Source of the DNA: Trachelipus rathkii
Taxonomy: Eukaryota > Arthropoda > Malacostraca > Isopoda > Trachelipodidae
Length of the DNA stretch: 21,188 nt
Reading direction: 5' to 3'
Assembly (NCBI GenBank): GCA_015478945.1
Contig: JABUQX010032565.1
Span: 52,501 to 73,688, forward strand
Shown here: piece after piece, positions 1 to 8,152 of the stretch
Layout of the letters: each line of letters starts with the position of its first letter
How positions within the stretch are numbered: the first letter of the stretch is position 1
Notes under the pieces: generated by a model
The model's database searches: none
What the model saw: only the letters and a program-made list of their open reading frames with translations
Told to the model about the DNA's origin: nothing
Position numbers and translations under genes: made by a program

Positions 1-305
1 CTTGTATTGATATTTCCTTTTGCTCCCATTCCCTTATGGATCACTTTACCTGGTCCCGCTTTGATTATTTATTCGGCAGTTATCATTACCCAATAGCTTT
101 AAATGAGCTTGTACCAAGCCCAATTCAAAACTCCAACTGGCGTTATGATCGAGCGGAGTGGGCTACTTTTTATCAGGCCACAGCTATCCCTCTTTCTCCC
201 TTCAATAACCAATTTCTGACTGTTGATGATGCCTTTCGCTTCTTTCAGCAAGTCGTCATCTCGGCAGCGGAAGCTTGCATTCCGCAATCTTCCGCAGGCA
301 GGTAG
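1..305 (+). pseudogene. Endonuclease C-terminus and start of linker (LINE relic)
   Basis: The + frame at 36-305 encodes 89 residues that match the last part of an AP-like endonuclease and the following linker of jockey/I elements. The terminal endonuclease motif, normally G-S-D-H, reads G-S-Y-H (75-86) before Y-P-I. The catalytic-motif Asp has become Tyr, which needs a single base change. Downstream come the W-R-Y-D-R-A-W type segment and a stretch ending in E-A-C-I-P that is typical just before the linker. The ATG at 36 is internal to the ancestral ORF and should not be taken as a gene start. The frame closes at a TAG at 303-305, after which the linker continues in another frame. Confidence 0.85.
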
Positions 306-838
306 CGGCAACCCTTTGGTGGTCCCAAGAGGGCTCACAAGCTAACCGAGAGAAGTAACTGCAGGCAATACAAAGGACTCTTACCATCCCAAACATGATT
401 ATTTTTAAGCAGACCGCAGCGAAGATCTCGGCGAAATAAATTGCCAAACCGCGCAAACAATTTTTTCCGAACTTACAGTATCGATGTTAACATCCACACC
501 TCCCCTTACTTTAGGTGGAAAGTTCAACAAAAAAATATCTCGTCGCTCAACAACTCCTCACCCACAGTCCTCGTTATGGGCATGATATAACTGACACGAT
601 CTCCGCTCTTGCTGCTGTAGCGGATGCGTTAGGTTTAGTTTTGCTAGCCACTCGAGTTCTTTCCGCTACACTGAAGCCTTTCAAAAAACAGAGAACTAAC
701 ACTGCACGGCCAGACTTTTCAACAGCGAAAGGGGAAGATCATCCTACAACCGTCTTTTACACTTGCAGAGTATCAAACTGCATTGGCGAATAGCAAATGA
801 CGGTGCTCTTGATCAGACATGATTTCGAACTCAATTCT
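306..838 (+). pseudogene. Endonuclease-RT linker, heavily frameshifted (LINE relic)
   Basis: This stretch joins the endonuclease and RT pieces of the same relic. Short segments in alternating frames keep the usual order of this region: a basic stretch, a K-I-S-like segment followed by a Pro/Ser-rich run (about 530-580), a V-A-D-A-L-G segment (about 615-640), an F-S-T-A-like segment (716-728), and a segment just before 795 that normally precedes the P-G-P-D box of RT. The frame 515-793 is open for 92 codons but mixes correct and shifted pieces, so it is not a gene. P-G-P-D itself is damaged; D-M-I-S-N-S follows near 820. Confidence 0.7.
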
Positions 839-1645
839 CCATCATATCCATCCTCGCATCAAAGCATTTTGCTGGATCTATGATAACAGAATCTGATCGA
901 ATCTTCTTTTCCATCTATTTGGACTACCCAGCTTTTTGGTAATTCCTATCCCCAAACCTGGCAAAGATCCGAAGTTGGCGGACAACCAAAGACTCAATTG
1001 CCCTGACTGTCATTTGCCTGTAAATTAATTTGGAGAAAATGGTTTTCTGGCCGCTTCCCCTCCCTATTCTGGAGAGGCCACCACTTTCTCAACTTCCAGT
1101 TGTGGTTTCCGCAAAAATCGTTCGACCGGCCGGACTCCTTGGTAAAACTCGACCATGTGACATCCCGGGAAGGGCCTTCTCACTGGTGGGATGGTTCTTT
1201 GGTGTTTTTTTGATGTTGGAATAAGATTACGACTCAACGTAGAGAAACTGGAATTATATCGACACATTCTAGCCTCAACCCATTTGTGAGGACAGACTCC
1301 CTCTTTTTCATTAAATGTCTTCTGTCAAACAGATCTATCCAGGTTCGGTGCTCTCTATTCTGTCAGACCACTTTACTCTGGATAAAGGCGTTCCGCAGGG
1401 TAGTGTCTAAGAGTACTACTATTTGCTTCTCGGATTTGAATGATATCGGTACTTCTTCTAGTCCGCAGGACTGTCAATTTTCCTATCTATGTCGACGACC
1501 TCGCGTTATATATAGCCGGTGTCAGGATGCCTTTTCTCGAACGGCAACTTCAACTAGCTATTAAGAATATTTCACAATGGGGTAACTCCCATGGCTTCCA
1601 TTTTTCTCCCACCAAAACCTCAGCAGTGCTCTTTTTTTTTTTTAG
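839..1645 (+). pseudogene. Reverse transcriptase core with YVDD (LINE relic)
   Basis: RT copies element RNA at the nicked target site. Landmarks in order are VIPIPKPGKDPKLADNQR at 939-992, CGFRKNRST at 1101-1127, F-F-D-V with the motif A aspartate at 1206-1217, L-S-N-R-S near 1327-1341, D-K-G-V-P-Q-G-S-V (motif B) at 1381-1407, and Y-V-D-D (motif C) at 1488-1499. A segment reading S-P-T-K-T-S-A-V-L-F then leads into the thumb. All three catalytic aspartates are still encoded, but they lie in different frames with stops between them. The last frameshift coincides with a T12 run (1632-1643) closely followed by A7 (1646-1652), where two phenylalanine codons and a lysine codon would be expected. 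Confidence 0.93.
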
Positions 1646-2341
1646 AAAAAAAGGGAATCGAAGAACTTCGCCACCTTCTTCCAGCAAACCAAACCTTATA
1701 CGGACGCCTCATTCCTGTTAACTTCACAAGGTCCAAATTTCTAAGCCCTCATTCTAAATGACCACTTAACATATGCACCGCATATATAAAACACCTGAAA
1801 ACAACTTGTCATCGCGCGCTTTACTTATTACGTCATCTCGCCTCAAAAATCTTGGGGTGCTGATCGCAAGTCCCTTTAGCCTCTACATCGCCCTAATTCG
1901 ATCGAAACTGGACTATGGCTGTGCAGTTACGACCAGACCTCCACAACACTACTACACCTATTAGATCCCATCCAAAATGAGGCGATCCGAATCTCCACTG
2001 GAGCTTTCCGATCGTCCCCCCGGGTGAGCCTTGAAGTTGAATCCAATGTGATGCCACTCTCTCTTCGAAGAGAATACATCATGTGCACAAGTTATCTTCG
2101 TTTTCAAACCCCAATACCGTCTGCTCTGACACCGATTCTGCAGGAGATACCTCAGAATCCCAATTACTGGCCATTTGCAAACACGGTTCATAACATTCTA
2201 AATTTCCTTAACATCCCTTTGCAAAAGGTTCTGCCTTTCTCTTACGACGAAGGGTACACACCTTGGGCTATTCCTGCGTCCCCACCATTTGCTTGGCTCA
2301 TGACCTCTTCTTTCCAGATCAGCCATCCGGTGCCCTTGTAA
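1646..2341 (+). pseudogene. RT thumb and connection region (LINE relic)
   Basis: LIRSKLDYGCAV (1893-1928) is a hallmark of the region after RT in jockey/I elements. A frameshift just after it moves the reading to the frame that runs without a stop from about 1928 to 2341. That segment reads D-P-I-Q-N-E-A-I-R-I-S-T-G-A-F-R-S-S-P, followed by a serine/leucine-rich connector. It is the longest well-preserved open piece of the element (about 137 codons). The ATG at 2024 is internal. The connector ends in a TAA at 2339-2341, just before the RNase H part. Confidence 0.85.
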
Positions 2342-2975
2342 AGCATCACTTATGTCCTCATTCCCGCAAGTTCATGGATGAATTTACTCCTGTTTAGCTG
2401 ACGCTCTAAAACGAGGGTACAGTGGTGGGCGCATCTTCTGTCTGTTCCTGACCGCAACCTCTCCCATAACTCCCCCCTATGCTTCAATTTTACGGCAGAA
2501 TTAATGGCTAAAATGATTGCCCTTTCTGGAATTCTCTAATCCTTAACCAAGATCACTCTTTTGTCATTTATTCAGATTCGCTCAGCGGCTACAAGCGCTT
2601 AAAACCTTTGTTCCTAAAAAACGCGGTATCCGCTGTACATAACAGTTTTTTTTGGCTGGCTGCTCCCATTCCCGCAAGAAACCAAATTTTTTTATGTTGG
2701 AGGCGCCAAATCTCATGTAGGGTAACTGCAATGAAATCAACTGACAGAGAGGCCAAAATGGCCACCTCCCTCTTTTCGGAGTTGTTCCAGGTACCTCCCG
2801 GATGCCTTTCGACAAGGCTGCCTCCCATCAACCGATTTACTATCCCTGCTCTCCGACAAGGCTTTCCGATCTTGTTGGCAAGAGTGCTGGACGAAGTGAA
2901 TCAGCGGGGAGGCGAAACCAGAAACAAAAAGCCGAATATTGGTGGTGATCTTCCCCCACAGACGAAAAACGCTTA
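2342..2975 (+). pseudogene. RNase H domain (LINE relic)
   Basis: RNase H removes the RNA strand of the RNA-DNA hybrid. Four acidic positions can be placed by order and context: the Asp of a degraded T-D-G-S-like box at 2400-2402 (reads A-D-A-L-K), the Glu in FTAELMAKMIALSGIL at 2489-2536 (Glu codon 2498-2500), the Asp of Y-S-D-S at 2569-2580 (codon 2575-2577), and the Asp of T-D-R-E-A-K-M-A (codon 2743-2745), just after a shifted S-H-V-G. Frames change between these blocks. The open piece at 2608-2976 carries the last block and the tail. RNase H supports placing the element in the I group. Confidence 0.78.
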
Positions 2976-3264
2976 AAACGAGGTGAATACTTGCAACGCC
3001 TCTGTATTGGCCAGCTAATATCACTCACAGTCACTATATGTCACGGACCCTCCTGCCGCATTTGCAAAATTTGTCGTCGCCATACCCCGCAATCTTTTCG
3101 CCATATCTTCATTGATTTTTCCCAAAGCTGGACCCTATTCGCCGTCGTCATTTTACTACTTTATTTTACGGTCCATAACACCTTCTGAAAAATTATTATC
3201 CCACATCTTATCTGAATCTTCCCACTATAGATGTAACTCTATTTTGTTGTATCTTCAAAAGTGA
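2976..3264 (+). pseudogene. C-terminal Cys-His motif of the LINE ORF2
   Basis: A segment around 3054-3120 reads C-R-I-C-K-I-C-R-R-H-T-P-Q-S-F-R-H followed by I-F-I-D-F. It matches the C-terminal C-x2-C-xn-H-x4-C motif usual at the end of ORF2 in these elements. The last Cys codon is lost: Asp is followed by Phe, and an extra T shifts the Pro codon out of frame. A further 45 or so codons in another frame end at a TGA at 3262-3264, which is the likely original stop of ORF2. Confidence 0.7.
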
Positions 3265-3512
3265 ATATTCTTTATAACATTTGAATTTGTTATGATCTTA
3301 GGACTATTTATAATTCAAGGGTACAATTTTATTTAGTTTTTGTTTATTTTTCACTGACTGAATATTCATTCACCATCCAAATCTCCCTTTGACACTTGAA
3401 GCATATATATGTTAGGGCCCTCCTATGGTGCTGATTTTTTTCAGCCCAGTGTGGCCGCCGCTTCTCTTTGAGCCGTGGTGGGTGCCCTGTACACTGACTC
3501 AAAAAAACAAAT
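3265..3512 (+). mobile_element. LINE 3' UTR with hairpin block and A-rich tail
   Basis: After the likely ORF2 stop comes an AT-rich stretch, then a clearly GC-richer block (about 3415-3500) unlike its surroundings. It contains a perfect short hairpin, GCTGA (3430-3434), six T, TCAGC (3441-3445). The block ends in GTGCCCTGTACACTGACTC followed by an A-rich tail (3501-3510), after which the (TA)n tract starts. A structured 3' end feeding into a short repeat tail is what is expected of the site where the element's RT binds its RNA. That role is inferred from LINE biology, not shown here. Confidence 0.75.
3430..3445 (+). other. Hairpin in LINE 3' UTR
   Basis: GCTGA and TCAGC form a perfect five-base-pair stem with a six-T loop. 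It lies inside the GC-rich 3' block of the relic and is a candidate RT recognition structure. Confidence 0.5.
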
Positions 3513-3651
3513 ATTATATATATAATAATTATATATATATATATAATAGATATATATATAGTATATTATATATATATATATTATATATATATATATATAT
3601 ATAATATATAATATATATATATATAGATATATATAGTAATTATATTATATT
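3511..3651. repeat. (TA)n microsatellite, interrupted
   Basis: An irregular TA-dinucleotide tract with single-base slips (AATA, TTAT) starts directly at the A-rich tail of the LINE. The position fits microsatellite birth from a retrotransposon tail. Confidence 0.95.
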
Positions 3652-4877
3652 AAGTACTTAAAGGCTATTAAAATGCATCTGATATTGAAATTTATGCATC
3701 TTTCTATTCTTTACAGATTTGCTTCCAGTAGTACGTTTTATTTAATTATGTATAGGTATTTTTTTGAACAGGATATAATATTCTATGTATAAAATATACA
3801 TAATATTACTATAGGGAAACATTTACGAAAAAAAATACATTAAAAATAAATGTGATTAACGTTAAGGAGACAGGGTTAAACGTCAAACAAACTAAGGAAA
3901 AAATTGTGATAAAAATTTAAAATTTGCTGCTAATTATTTTACAATTATCAGTTTTAAAGAATTTTCGAATTACGAGAACGTTAATCGAATTACAAAAGTT
4001 GGATCAAAGCACTTTCTGTATACTCAGTAAAAAACTCTTCAACATTTAGTTATAAACTGAATTAAAGTTTTTGGTTTATGCCTCCTTAGTTACTCTAAAT
4101 CATTTTCAAAAATGAAAAAATATCTCACTGTAGATTTTTTTTCATTCCACAGTATTTTTTTTAAAAGTGAAAATTACTGAAAATGAAATTTGATCTTAGA
4201 AATTTTTTAGAACAGAAAATTTGTTTTATTTTTATGAAATTTTCAGAGTAAATTGAATTGGGCGAATTGCATATCTTTTATTTTGAGCATTTTCCTATAT
4301 ACCCATTAATTTGACCTCAGGGTACCTCATTATTCTGACTGTTTTAAATTGGACATGACGTGCCCAGGGGTAAAATGATTGGGTACAAATAAGAAAAAAA
4401 TCCCTAAATAAAAGTTGTATGACTTGTGAAATTTTATTTACTTTGATAATTTCATTTAAAACTCTAATGAATATTTAAAAAACTAGAGCAAATCTTATCT
4501 TTTGAAAAAAAAAAAAATTTTTACACCCTCTGCCAAAAAATTAAGAAATAAAACATCTTTGAGGTTTCATTTCTTTTGCATACTGTTTAAAGAAGGTATA
4601 AATAAACCTAATACATTTATTAAAGTTTTATAGTTGTCCAAATTATATCTATCCCGAAAATTTCATAAAAATCCGATGAAAATGGTATAGAGTTAAGAGT
4701 AAGATACTTAATAACTATAGTTACTTTAAACTAATAGAGTAGATATGTTTAAATGCATTTATGGTAAAAAGGTATGTTGTTATTTAAACATGTTACCAGG
4801 TAATTTGAAAGCTGGGATAATAGACAAGAAGACTGCTCCGACTATCCAGCCTCCTTAAAATGTTATAGGGCGGAGTT

Positions 4878-4879
<2 letters not shown>
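3652..4879. other. AT-rich intergenic DNA, no gene seen
   Basis: This is complex but AT-rich sequence with many A and T homopolymers. All six frames are closed at short range. One pyrimidine-rich stretch ending in CAG (near 3716) resembles a splice acceptor, but no open frame follows it. A slightly less AT-rich part at about 4310-4390 has the short direct repeat GGGTAC (4320-4325 and 4380-4385). Another less AT-rich part lies at 4790-4878, just before the next TA tract. I recognise nothing in it. Confidence 0.7.
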
Positions 4880-4946
<67 letters not shown>

Positions 4947-4997
4947 TATTATAATATATATATATATTATATATATATATATACTATATAATATATT
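4880..4997. repeat. (TA)n microsatellite
   Basis: A long uninterrupted TA run (about 4881-4938) is followed by an interrupted part. It is the purest TA array in the first half of the window. Confidence 0.95.
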
Positions 4998-5366
4998 AGC
5001 TATATCTAATGTTAAGTAATAAATATAGATAAATGGAGAGAACTTAATCGATAATTTTTTTTTCGCTCATTCATAGAAATGACATCGGCGATCGCGTGAA
5101 CGAAAATGTGAAATAAATAAAAGCAAAAATCGGTTTCTTGAGTCCTCTCAATACTCCCTCCTCCCTCCTCCCTCTTCCAACTTCCTACCTTCAAATGTCC
5201 AAGTCCATGATCCTCCTCTTTCTCCATGTCTAAGTCCACTTCCTCTCCTACTCCTCCTGAGACGAAGAATTTAACGTCCTTTTGTGAGGCACAGGGACAA
5301 GAGGAGATAAATGACACTCAGGCTGTCGCTGAATTTCCAAAGAGGGATATTAATTGAAAAATGACC
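4998..5366. other. Moderate-GC island with a pyrimidine-rich tract
   Basis: This island between two TA tracts has more G and C than its surroundings. From about 5140 to 5265 the + strand is strongly pyrimidine-rich (CTCC-type repeats). As a result the - strand shows an open frame (5012-5317) full of Glu and Gly, but that frame opens at GTG, not ATG, and resembles no protein I know. I take the open frame as a by-product of base composition. The island may be a fragment of a dispersed repeat, but that cannot be tested from one copy. Confidence 0.5.
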
Positions 5367-5399
<33 letters not shown>

Positions 5400-5470
5400 A
5401 TATATAATATATATAATAATATATATATTAATATATTAATATATATTATTATATATATATATATATATAA
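5367..5470. repeat. (TA)n microsatellite, interrupted
   Basis: A TA tract with TAA and TTA slips changes abruptly into the (GA)n tract at 5471, forming a compound microsatellite. Confidence 0.95.
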
Positions 5471-5579
5471 GAGATGAGAGGAAGAGAGAGAGAGAGAGAG
5501 AGAGAAGAGAGAGAGAAGAGAGAGCCGAGAGAGAGAGAGAGATGAGGAGAGAGAGAGAGAGAGGAGAGAGAGGCGAGAG

Positions 5580-5621
<42 letters not shown>

Positions 5622-5665
5622 GAGAGAAGAGAGAGAGAGAGAGAGGGAGAGAGAGAGAGAAGGAG

Positions 5666-5696
<31 letters not shown>

Positions 5697-5709
5697 AGGA
5701 GAGAGAGAG

Positions 5710-5765
<56 letters not shown>

Positions 5766-6070
5766 AGGAGAGAGAGAGAGAGGAGAGAGAGAGGTGAAGA
5801 GAAGATAGAAGAAGAGAGGGAGAGGAGGAAGGAGGGAGGAAGGAGGAGTCAGAGGTTAACGAGAGAAGAGAAGAGAGGAGAGAGAGAGAGAGAGAGAGGA
5901 GAGAAGAAAGGGAAGAGAGAGAGAAAGAGAGGGAAGGAAGAGAGAGAGAGAGGAGAGGGAAGAGAGCAGAAAGAGAAGAAAAGAGAGAGAGAGAAAGAGA
6001 GAGGAGGAGGAGGAGAGAGAGAGAGGAAAAAAAGAGGAGAGAGAGAGGAGAAGGAGAGAGAGAGAGAGAA
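5471..6070 (+). repeat. Long polypurine (GA)n tract
   Basis: About 600 bases are almost entirely purine on the + strand: GA dinucleotides mixed with GGA, GAA and AGG variants. The few pyrimidines cluster at about 5525, 5571, 5793 and 5848-5860 (GTCAGAGGTTAACG). This splits the tract into an older, more varied 3' part and a purer 5' part. Open frames of Arg-Glu repeats on + and Leu-Ser repeats on - are composition artefacts. Mirror-symmetric polypurine tracts can form intramolecular triplex (H-DNA); that is general knowledge, not shown here. Confidence 0.95.
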
Positions 6071-6151
6071 TTTTACATAAGCAATTGTTCAAATGTTAAT
6101 TTATAATAATAGTAATAAACATCAATAATAATATGAAAACTTTAGAAATCC

Positions 6152-6185
<34 letters not shown>

Positions 6186-6194
6186 TAATAATAA
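6152..6194. repeat. (ATA)n trinucleotide microsatellite
   Basis: A near-perfect ATA/TAA trinucleotide run with one slip near its end, in AT-rich flanks. Confidence 0.95.
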
Positions 6195-6269
6195 GGTTAG
6201 TAAAATAAGTTTTTCTTCATCAATAACTAAAGAGTCAAATGAACTAAAAATGGGTTTTGTTTTGTACAG

Positions 6270-6446
6270 GTTGAGCATAAATGCGAAAAAGAAATGAGGG
6301 AAGAAATTTCTTTCCCCGTTTTCGTAGCTTCGAATTCAATGTTACGACGAAAATTAGCAGAATCAATTTCCATCGCAAGTACATATTCCATGAGATCATT
6401 TTTTTTTTCAAAACACGTGCATGGATATTTTTCCTTGATGACATAA
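6270..6446 (+). other. Exon-like open stretch, unrecognised
   Basis: A T-rich stretch ending in TACAG at 6265-6269 looks like a 3' splice site. It is followed at once by 58 open codons ending in TAA (6444-6446). The composition is mixed and protein-like: a charged start (V-E-H-K-C-E-K-E-M-R-E-E), then a region with L-R-R-K-L-A-E-S, then a Phe run from a T10 homopolymer (6399-6408). There is no ATG start, so it could only be an exon or a fragment. The - strand is also open here (6227-6451, beginning at an ATG) and looks equally protein-like, which weakens the case. I recognise no family. It sits just upstream of the second retrotransposon relic but does not resemble the RT upstream region. Confidence 0.2.
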
Positions 6447-6486
6447 GGCAAGAAGTTTATCTCATGTTAATAACCCCAATATACCC

Positions 6487-6528
6487 GATATATTATCGAT
6501 ATATATATAATATATATATATATATATA
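6487..6528. repeat. (TA)n microsatellite, short
   Basis: A short TA tract immediately upstream of the second retrotransposon relic. Confidence 0.9.
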
Positions 6529-6529
6529 G

Positions 6530-7350
6530 TTTCTTAGATATTGAGAATTTTTAAGATATTGAGAAGAATGATATACTAGAAGGTTTCTGAGTTTATCTCA
6601 CAGTTTTTATTTTCAAACTTCTATCATTCAGTATCTCTCTTCCTCTCTGTAAATTTTCTTTGATCTCCTTTCTGATCGTTCTCTAGATGCTTGTTGTAGA
6701 CTGCCACCGTTTATCCTTAAAATCTATCAATAGTAATGTTTTTCAGGGTTCTTCTCTTTAATTCCCAACTTCTTTTCAACCTTTCATTAATGTCACATCT
6801 CTTATTCACTCTTATGATGATGACGACTCCACCCTATATTACTCCTTTTAGTTCGAGTGAAGCTGATAGTAAAAGGGTGGCCATGGAGTAAATAACTTTT
6901 GGGTCTTTCCTGTATTTCTATTTAAGGAATAGAAAACATAGGTAGTTCTTTTCATTGTTTCAAATACATGGTTCCGATATCTATCTTCTCGATGTAATTC
7001 CTCAACACAAATATAATGTCTTCTTCGAAACACACAACTGAAATCTTTGTCTGCCCTTAATAATCATAGAATTCCTATTTTTATCTCTTTTGTGGGAAGG
7101 ATCGCATTTTCTCTTACTAAGCAAACTTCTAATGAGAGATTGCGTGTTCTCAAAGGGGGAGAAGGGGTTCTTCTCAGTATAGAATATACTTTTCTTATAT
7201 GAGAGGTTCCATTAGTGCAGCTCTTCTAGAAAAGGAGATATCTATAACTTGTCGACTTATCAATTCTCTCTCGCCTCACTAACTCTTTGCAGTCTCTATG
7301 TAGGCATCGATTAGCCCTTCTTCAGTCTCCTTAATCTGAACTTTGAACTC
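6530..7350 (+). mobile_element. Second degenerate non-LTR retrotransposon relic (jockey/CR1-like RT)
   Basis: This relic carries no long ORF, but RT motifs line up in one + frame from 6582 to 6851, interrupted by stops at 6588, 6684, 6759 and 6849. G-F-stop-V-Y (6582-6596) stands where motif A (A-F-D-x-V-W) is expected. Then come K-L-L-S-F and L-P-L-C-K-F (the usual finger/palm helix), V-V-D (6693-6701), INSNVFQGSSL (6726-6758, motif B), F-I-N (6783-6791) and H-S-Y-D-D-D-D-S-T-L (6807-6836, motif C). Downstream in other frames are S-I-S-A-A-L-L-E-K-E (from 7208) and R-L-I-N-S (7253-7267), then T-N-S-L-Q-S-L-C-R-H-R-L-A, all typical of the segment after RT. Motif wording differs clearly from the relic at 1-3512, so it is a different family. 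No RNase H or 3' end is seen. Confidence 0.8.
6582..6851 (+). pseudogene. RT palm remnant with altered YxDD box
   Basis: Ninety codons in one frame hold RT motifs A to C with four nonsense codons. The catalytic box, which in this kind of RT reads Y-A-D-D-S-T-L, appears as Tyr followed by four Asp (6813-6827). That is one codon more than expected and looks like a small tandem duplication of GAT/GAC. The frame has stayed in register across this stretch, so substitutions, not indels, account for most of the damage here. Confidence 0.75.
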
Positions 7351-7429
7351 TTTAGTTGCAGCCTTCGTCTTCGTACTCTAATGAAGAAAATTCATTTTTC
7401 ATTCATACGTTAGGGGTGTTTTATTTTCA
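7351..7429. other. 3' flank of second relic
   Basis: Short transition sequence that may contain the last, unreadable part of the relic. It ends at a TA tract. Confidence 0.4.
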
Positions 7430-7436
7430 ATATATA

Positions 7437-7518
<82 letters not shown>

Positions 7519-7565
7519 TATAATATATATATATATAATATTTAATATATATATATATATAATAT
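7430..7565. repeat. (TA)n microsatellite
   Basis: A long TA run, pure for about 70 bases and interrupted near its 3' end. Confidence 0.95.
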
Positions 7566-7856
7566 GGTCATTAATCTACATTGGAAAGCCATATCTAAAA
7601 AATTACGATAGCTACACTAAAATTGAATACATTTTTGTAATCAGCGAAATTTAGTTATGGAAAGTACAAATAAATTAAAATTAACATAAAATAAAAAAAG
7701 TTAAATAACATAATGTAGGGATGCACGATAAAGTTTATTATATTTACAACGCCAGAAATAATTGTTGTTGTGACAGATTTATTGGCATTCTTAAACAATG
7801 AGCAGGAGTTGTTAGTTTTATAGTATTACGGCTAATTACTAACAACCTTCTTAACT
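7566..7856. other. Island between TA tracts with a 9-bp inverted repeat
   Basis: About 290 bases of AT-rich unique sequence without an open frame. Near its right end GTTGTTAGT (7808-7816) and ACTAACAAC (7838-7846) form a nine-base-pair stem around a 21-base loop. Confidence 0.6.
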
Positions 7857-7982
7857 ATAATATATATATATATATATATATAGTATATTATATATATATA
7901 TATAAATACTATATATAATATATATATATATAATATATATATAATATAATAATAATATAATATAATATATATATATATATAT
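7857..7982. repeat. (TA)n microsatellite, interrupted
   Basis: An irregular TA tract with frequent TAA/TTA slips. Confidence 0.92.
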
Positions 7983-8114
7983 TACTGTCAAATTGGATTT
8001 GCGTCTGGCAACTCGATTTATGAGACGAAAGTCGTTGAACTATCAATTCTTGTGAATCTTTGCCATATCTACGTATATATATTATAATATATGTATATAA
8101 TAATAATATATATT

Positions 8115-8152
<38 letters not shown>

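Larger units (their letters stand above)
1..3512 (+). mobile_element. Degenerate non-LTR retrotransposon (I-group-like LINE), 3' part, 5' end outside the window
   Basis: This is a relic of a LINE that moved by target-primed reverse transcription. Read in order on the + strand, its second ORF gives the end of an AP-type endonuclease, a linker, reverse transcriptase with a YVDD box, thumb/connection, RNase H and a C-terminal Cys-His motif. A 3' UTR and an A-rich tail follow, and then a (TA)n microsatellite. The RT core resembles arthropod jockey/I elements. The RNase H domain after RT points to the I group, because classical jockey elements lack it; that placement is inference. The reading frame changes many times and contains several stops, so no full-length protein can be made. 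The first ORF (gag-like) and the 5' UTR are not in the window, so 5' truncation of the copy itself cannot be judged. Confidence 0.93.

Noticed and set aside
1286..1564. 92-codon + frame in the RT region treated as a gene
   Set aside because: A mixture of true RT residues and frameshifted sequence; part of the relic, not a separate gene.
2582..3034. Several - strand frames over the LINE relic
   Set aside because: Shadows of the + strand ORF2 remnant; the + strand carries the recognisable RNase H and Cys-His pieces.
5012..5317. Acidic 101-codon frame on the - strand
   Set aside because: It opens at GTG, not ATG. Its Glu/Gly-rich middle follows from the pyrimidine-rich + strand, and it resembles no known protein.
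5542..5808. Open + frame of Arg-Glu repeats
   Set aside because: Pure translation of the GA microsatellite; no domain and no context.
5856..6092. Open - frame of Leu/Ser repeats
   Set aside because: Opposite-strand reading of the same purine tract.
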